From the NCBI RefSeq assembly GCF_007644105.1, contig NZ_VFAC01000001.1, positions 186,001 through 250,000 on the forward strand: a stretch of 64,000 nt of DNA, written 5' to 3'. How positions within the stretch are numbered: position 1 is the first letter of the stretch; the number at the start of each line of letters is the position of its first letter. Source of the stretch: Elioraea rosea (lineage in GTDB: Bacteria > Pseudomonadota > Alphaproteobacteria > Acetobacterales > Acetobacteraceae). This document shows, one piece after another, positions 60,160-64,000 of this stretch. The notes below the pieces were generated by a model that saw only the letters and a list, made by a program, of their open reading frames with translations, ran no database searches and was not told the origin of the DNA. Made by a program: the position numbers and the translations under genes.

Positions 60160-61230
60160 TCAGCCCTGGGAGACAACCTCGGCGATGGCGCGGCCGACAT
60201 CCTCCGTGCCGGCCTGGCCACCCATGTCGCGGGTCCGCGGGCCGCGCTCGAGAACGGTCTCGATGGCCGCGACGATGGCATCCGCCGCCGCCTTCTCCCC
60301 GAGGTGCTCGAGCATCATCGCTCCTGACCAGATCTGGCCGATCGGGTTGGCGATCATCTTGCCCGCGATGTCGGGCGCCGAGCCGTGCACCGGCTCGAAC
60401 ATCGAGGGGTGCGCCTTCTCCGGGTTGATGTTGGCCGAGGGCGCGATGCCGATCGAGCCCGCCACGGCCGGCCCGAGGTCGGACAGGATGTCGCCGAAGA
60501 GGTTGGAGCCGACGACGACGTCGAACCAGTCCGGGTGCTGCACGAAATGGGCGCACAGGATGTCGATGTGGAACTGGTCGGTCTTCACGCCGGGGTAGCG
60601 GAGCGAGATCTCGGCGAAGCGCTCGTCCCAGAACGGCATGGTGAAGGTGATGCCGTTCGACTTGGTCGCCGACGTCACATGCCGGCGCGGCCGAGTCTCC
60701 GCGAGGCGGAACGCGTAGTCGATGATCCTGTCGACGCCGATGCGGGTGAACACGCTCTGCTGGCTCACGAACTCCCGCTCGGTGCCCGTGAACATGCGCC
60801 CGCCCGAGGAGGAGTATTCGCCCTCGGTGTTCTCGCGCACGACGATGAAGTCGATATCGGCAGGACCGCGATTGGCGAGCGGGGTGCGTGCGCCAGGCAT
60901 CAGCCGGCAGGGGCGCACGTTCGCGTACTGGTCGAAGCCGCGGCGGATGGGGATGAGCAGCCCCCAGAGAGAGACATGGTCGGGCACGCCGGGCCAGCCG
61001 ACGGCACCGAGGAAGATGCTGTCGCTCGCCGCGAGACGGTCGAGCCCGTCCTCCGGCATCATCGCGCCCGTCTTCTGGTAGCGGTCGCACGACCAGTCAT
61101 ACTCGGTGCAGGCGAGAGAGAAGCCGAAGCGCCGACCGGCCGCCTCGAGCACGCGCAGGCCCTCCGGCACAACCTCGCGGCCGATGCCATCACCCGGGAT
61201 CACCGCGATCTTGTGCGTGCGTTCGGCCAT
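60160..61230 (-). CDS. Tartrate dehydrogenase / isopropylmalate dehydrogenase-family oxidoreductase
   Basis: 356 residues. It begins HKIAVIPGDGIGREVVPEGL. The substrate-binding region is DYWSCDRY-like (EYDWSCDRYQKTG), with VVRENTEGEYSS and the metal/NAD region VGSNLFGDILSDLGPAVAGSIGIAPSANI (shown here only as landmarks at about residues 235-263). The sequence fits TtuC/YeaU-type tartrate or D-malate dehydrogenases rather than LeuB. It oxidises and may decarboxylate D-malate, tartrate or related acids with NAD. Start ATG 61230 was chosen over one 12 codons upstream. Confidence 0.88.
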   Translation of the reverse strand: MAERTHKIAVIPGDGIGREVVPEGLRVLEAAGRRFGFSLACTEYDWSCDRYQKTGAMMPEDGLDRLAASDSIFLGAVGWPGVPDHVSLWGLLIPIRRGFDQYANVRPCRLMPGARTPLANRGPADIDFIVVRENTEGEYSSSGGRMFTGTEREFVSQQSVFTRIGVDRIIDYAFRLAETRPRRHVTSATKSNGITFTMPFWDERFAEISLRYPGVKTDQFHIDILCAHFVQHPDWFDVVVGSNLFGDILSDLGPAVAGSIGIAPSANINPEKAHPSMFEPVHGSAPDIAGKMIANPIGQIWSGAMMLEHLGEKAAADAIVAAIETVLERGPRTRDMGGQAGTEDVGRAIAEVVSQG

Positions 61231-61297
61231 CGAAGCGTCCTCCCCCTGTTGACGGGGGCGGACCATAGGCAGCGCGGGCGCCGCGTCAATCCGCGCT

Positions 61298-61321
61298 GGT
61301 CAGCCCCAGGGGGGACTGACC
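61298..61321 (-). terminator. Possible terminator hairpin after the phasin gene
   Basis: GGTCAG and CTGACC arms with an inner CCCC/GGGG pairing form a compact hairpin 30 bases downstream of the phasin stop. No T run follows, so termination is uncertain. Confidence 0.35.
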
Positions 61322-61351
61322 GTCACGACGGGCGATGCGAGCGACGCGAGA

Positions 61352-61759
61352 TCAGCGGCGGCCGGACTTCCGCTTGGCCGAGGCCGACTGACGCGTTGTC
61401 CGCTTGGCCGCCACCGGCTTGGCCCGCGGCGTCACCTTGAGCGTGGGGAGTTCCACACTGGCGGGCATCGCGCGGCCCGCCAGCTGCGCGGCCGCGCCCG
61501 CGGTTTCCATGGCGGCGGCGGCGCGCTCCGGCATCCGCGCGGCCTCGGTGGGGAACATCGTCCAGGCGCTGCTCCAGAACCGCATCGTCTCGCGACTCAT
61601 CGCGGCGATCGCGGCGCTCTGCTGGCGGGAGAACTCCGCCGCCCAGAAGCCTCGTGCGGTCCCCGCCATCGTGTTGGCGATGCTGAGCCACTGGCTCATG
61701 AAGGGGTTCTTCATGAAGAGGCTCTGCGTGAACTTCGGGTCGATTGCTGTGTATGTCAT
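61352..61759 (-). CDS. Phasin-family protein
   Basis: 135 residues. An amphipathic helical core (NPFMSQWLSIANTMAGTARGF, in part, then RQQSAAIAAMSRETMRFWSSAW) is followed by an Ala-rich linker and a Lys/Arg/Ala/Pro-rich C-terminal tail (KRTTRQSASAKRKSGRR) like those of PhaF-type phasins that also bind DNA. Phasins coat polyhydroxyalkanoate granules. No PHA synthase is nearby. A possible PhaR-type element lies upstream. Confidence 0.75.
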   Translation of the reverse strand: MTYTAIDPKFTQSLFMKNPFMSQWLSIANTMAGTARGFWAAEFSRQQSAAIAAMSRETMRFWSSAWTMFPTEAARMPERAAAAMETAGAAAQLAGRAMPASVELPTLKVTPRAKPVAAKRTTRQSASAKRKSGRR

Positions 61760-61772
61760 GCAGTGGATATGG

Positions 61773-61783
61773 TGCGGTGCAGC
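61773..61783. promoter_or_regulatory. Possible PhaR-type operator
   Basis: On the minus strand CTGCACCGCAC contains CTGC and GCA spaced by three bases, a partial match to the TGC/GCA inverted half-sites bound by PhaR at phasin promoters. It lies 14 bases upstream of the phasin start. The match is weak and is given as a hint only. Confidence 0.3.
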
Positions 61784-61840
61784 ATAAATTGCGAGCGGTC
61801 ATGATGCCTGCTGCTCGAGGCGTGATGGGCGGGGCGTCGC

Positions 61841-63271
61841 TCAGCCGTTCGCCTCGACCGGAGGCACCTCTGCCGCCATCCACCGCGCGATCGCGGCGAT
61901 CGCGGCATCGTCGTGCTGCTGGCCCATGACCTGGACCCCGACGGGCAGGCCGCCGACCGCCATCAGCGGCACGGTGACGACCGGCGCGCCGAGGATCGAG
62001 CTCATCGCGTTGTAAGAGGGGTCCCCGGTCGTGTGCACGATGGTGCCGCGCGTTCCGGCCTCGGTGCCGAGCTTCGGCGCCGGGCCAATCGCCGCGGGAG
62101 CGACGAAGCCGTCGACGAGCGGGGCGAGAGCGGCAAGCCGGGTCCGCGCCTCGGTGCGCCGGCGAAGCAGGTCGCGATAGTCGTCGGTGCTCATCGCGCG
62201 GCCGAGCTCGAGCCGGGCCCGAAGCGAGGCGCTAATCCCGTCCTTGTGCTGCGCGATCATGTTCTCGACCGACCAGCGCATCTCGAAGGCGCACATCTCG
62301 GTCGAGAGCGACATCGCATCGGCGACCGAGGCCTCGAGCGCGTCGAGAAGCTTGTTCTCGCCGGGCAGCAGAAGCGCCACGCCACGGCCGCCGAGCGCTG
62401 CCAGCACACGCTCGAAGGCCGCCCTCGTGGCAGGCTCGGTGAGCGGCCAGCCCTCGCCATGCAGCACGGCGAGGCGCGCGGGCTTGCGCGGATCGGGCGG
62501 TGCTGCGGGTCCGAACAGGCCGGGATAGCCGGGGTCGCCGCCCGCCCGCTTGGCGATCTCGGCAGCGACCAGCCACATGTCCTCCGCCATCCCGGCATGG
62601 ACGCCGACCGTGGAGTGCGACAGCCCCTGGCGTTCGCCGCGGTTCAGCGCGCCCTGCGTCGGCTTCAGCGCCCAGTTTCCGCAGAAGCTCGCCGGGCGGA
62701 TCACCGAGCCGACCACCTGCGTGCCGATCGCCGCCGGAACCATCCGCGCACCCACCACGGCCGCCGAGCCGGAGGAGGAACCGCCAGGCGTGCGCGAGGC
62801 ATCGAACGGGTTGGTCGTCGGCCCCGGGTGGCTCATGCCGAGCTCGGTCGTCACCGTCTTGCCGAGCACCACCGCACCCGCCTGCCGCAGTGCCTGGACG
62901 AGCGCGCTGTCGCGCTTGGGGTGATTGTCCTTGAAGAGAGGCGAGCCCATGCGCGTCGGCATGTCGCGCGTCTCGAGAAGGTCCTTGATGCCGATGGGCA
63001 TGCCGTCGATCGGCGAGAGCGGCGTGCCGGATTTCCAGCGGGCCGAGGAGGCATCCGCCGCCTCGCGCGCGCCCGCCTCGTTCATGCACACCCAGCCCTG
63101 CACCACGGGCTCGCGCGACGCGATCGTCGCGAGGCACCGCTCGAGATAGTCGCGGGGCGTGTCGGTGCCCTTGGAGAAACCCTCCGTCGCGTCGTGGAAC
63201 GTCAGCGGGCAAAAGCCGCCCGGAGAATACGTTTCCTGAGTGGAGGTCTCGCGGCTCGGTGCATCGGTCAT
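61841..63271 (-). CDS. Amidase-signature-family amidohydrolase
   Basis: 476 residues. The Ser-Ser-Lys triad is visible: Lys96 (MPIGIKDLLE), the Gly/Ser loop TPGGSSSGSA (161-170) and the nucleophile Ser189 (GTQVVGSVIRPASFCG). It belongs to the AS family with GatA-like enzymes, but the substrate loop is that of stand-alone amidases. It hydrolyses an unknown amide in the cytoplasm. The start at 63271 has GGGGAGGA five bases upstream. Confidence 0.92.
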   Translation of the reverse strand: MTDAPSRETSTQETYSPGGFCPLTFHDATEGFSKGTDTPRDYLERCLATIASREPVVQGWVCMNEAGAREAADASSARWKSGTPLSPIDGMPIGIKDLLETRDMPTRMGSPLFKDNHPKRDSALVQALRQAGAVVLGKTVTTELGMSHPGPTTNPFDASRTPGGSSSGSAAVVGARMVPAAIGTQVVGSVIRPASFCGNWALKPTQGALNRGERQGLSHSTVGVHAGMAEDMWLVAAEIAKRAGGDPGYPGLFGPAAPPDPRKPARLAVLHGEGWPLTEPATRAAFERVLAALGGRGVALLLPGENKLLDALEASVADAMSLSTEMCAFEMRWSVENMIAQHKDGISASLRARLELGRAMSTDDYRDLLRRRTEARTRLAALAPLVDGFVAPAAIGPAPKLGTEAGTRGTIVHTTGDPSYNAMSSILGAPVVTVPLMAVGGLPVGVQVMGQQHDDAAIAAIARWMAAEVPPVEANG

Positions 63272-63321
63272 TCCATTCCTCCCCGGATCGTGCGGCGGGG
63301 AGTGTGCACCGGCGCGAGCCG

Positions 63322-64000
63322 TCAGATAAGCCCGCGCGCCCGGATCGCCTCCGCGACACGCCGTGCCTCGTCGAGCGGGGCCCGCTCCTCGCCCTCCAGC
63401 GTCGCGCCGAGCGGTGCGGCGAGCCCGGCGGCGACCAGGCTCGCGTGGAACCGCGCATGGCGCGGTCCGGCGAGCCCCGGGAGAGACCAGAAGAACACCG
63501 GCGCGCGGGTCGCGCACGCCTCGGACAGCATCGAGACGCTGTCTCCCGTCACCACGATGACGTCGGCGAGGCCGAGGAAGCCGCGATAGGGGTTCTCCCC
63601 TCCGACCGCCCAGCGATGCAGGAGATGCGGCACCGCGTCGAGCCCTTCCGCGAGCGCCCCCTCCGCGGGACGCCCTGTGCGCCGGCTCGTCGTCGCCAGC
63701 ACCGACCCGCCGGCCTCGACCGCGAGCGCTGCGACGCGCGTGGCGAGGTCGCGCGCGAGCGCGGGCTCGAGCCCCTCTGCGCGCACCGGGCCGCCGACGA
63801 GAAGCGCGACGCGGGGACGCGGCAGATGCGCCACGCGCTGTGCCCAGGAGGCGGCCGCCTCCTCAAGCCCCACCCGCGTGATCCTGTGCGGCGCCCCGAC
63901 CACCTCGATCACGTTCGGCGCCGCCTGAGGCCGGTCATGCACCGGAAGCACGAGCAGGTCGAACCGCGACGGCGCCACGCCCGGCCGCATGACCTGCACG
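63322..64000 (-). CDS. Mitochondrial-fission-ELM1-family protein (5' end outside window)
   Basis: The C-terminal 226 residues of an ELM1/COG3660 family protein; the gene begins beyond the right edge. Recognisable segments are VGGPVRAEGLEP, TTSRRTGRPAE, NPYRGFLGLADVIVVTGDSVSMLSEACA and FHASLVAAGL. The GDSVSM motif and Rossmann-like pattern resemble glycosyltransferases of the GT-B fold. The bacterial proteins are of unknown function, often near lipopolysaccharide or cell-envelope genes. Confidence 0.83.
   Translation of the reverse strand, partial: VQVMRPGVAPSRFDLLVLPVHDRPQAAPNVIEVVGAPHRITRVGLEEAAASWAQRVAHLPRPRVALLVGGPVRAEGLEPALARDLATRVAALAVEAGGSVLATTSRRTGRPAEGALAEGLDAVPHLLHRWAVGGENPYRGFLGLADVIVVTGDSVSMLSEACATRAPVFFWSLPGLAGPRHARFHASLVAAGLAAPLGATLEGEERAPLDEARRVAEAIRARGLI

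Overview
This is a 64-kb stretch of a high-GC (about 70% by eye) alphaproteobacterial chromosome. Gene style and content (hydantoinases, many short-chain dehydrogenases, tartrate dehydrogenase-type enzymes, a Fur-type iron locus, a phasin, an ELM1-family protein) suggest Acetobacteraceae or another Rhodospirillales lineage. That placement is inference from gene content, since no rRNA or other marker gene is present. Genes are packed tightly, often with ATGA or TGATG overlaps. I saw no tRNA, rRNA, CRISPR array or recognisable insertion sequence.

Left part (1-12.7 kb): a catabolic block for cyclic amides and N-acylated or N-carbamoylated amino acids. It holds a truncated D-aminoacylase-type amidohydrolase and a secreted beta-lactamase-fold hydrolase, then a five-gene minus-strand operon (SDR, two M20 amidohydrolases, HyuA, HyuB). 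A D-2-hydroxyacid dehydrogenase and a large chemoreceptor follow.

12.8-19.8 kb: a flavin reductase, then an iron locus. This has a fused Fe(III) ABC permease, an unknown iron-linked gene and a ferric-binding protein. Each has a Fur-box-like palindrome in front of it, and no ATPase gene is present. Next come a pyrone-dicarboxylate-lactonase-like hydrolase, an HpcH/HpaI aldolase and a PagL-like outer-membrane barrel.

19.9-30.3 kb: the four ligase-associated DNA-damage genes (ATP-dependent ligase, MBL exonuclease, DEXH helicase, PdeM phosphoesterase). They form two pairs on opposite strands, separated by an SDR, a formamidase-type enzyme and an MFS carrier. A GNAT and a PaiB-type flavoprotein follow.

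30.5-46.1 kb: the most interesting part. An eight-gene plus-strand operon (photolyase, FAD oxidoreductase, DUF1365, cyclopropane/furan-fatty-acid-type methyltransferase, MFS_2 carrier, metallophosphatase, DUF3833 lipoprotein, GNAT) and a five-gene minus-strand operon (SDR, DUF6134, Fe-S photolyase, SDR, NTF2-like) together look like a light/singlet-oxygen response and membrane-lipid remodelling regulon. Between them lies a nitric-oxide module (NsrR repressor, hemerythrin/RIC protein, NnrS) with two palindromic operators. There is also an orphan PEP-CTERM gene bracketed by a 39-bp direct repeat, which marks an insertion or rearrangement.

46.2-64 kb: a SixA-like phosphatase with a CHAD protein, two divergent TSUP permeases, a second ABC importer lacking an ATPase, a glycerophosphodiesterase, an unknown protein with a nuclease-like signature, citrate synthase, a thermonuclease-fold protein, a hydroxyacyl-CoA-type dehydrogenase with an Asp/Glu racemase, a GNAT, two small genes behind a perfect palindrome that looks like a Fur box, a tartrate/isopropylmalate-type dehydrogenase, a phasin, an amidase and a truncated ELM1-family gene.
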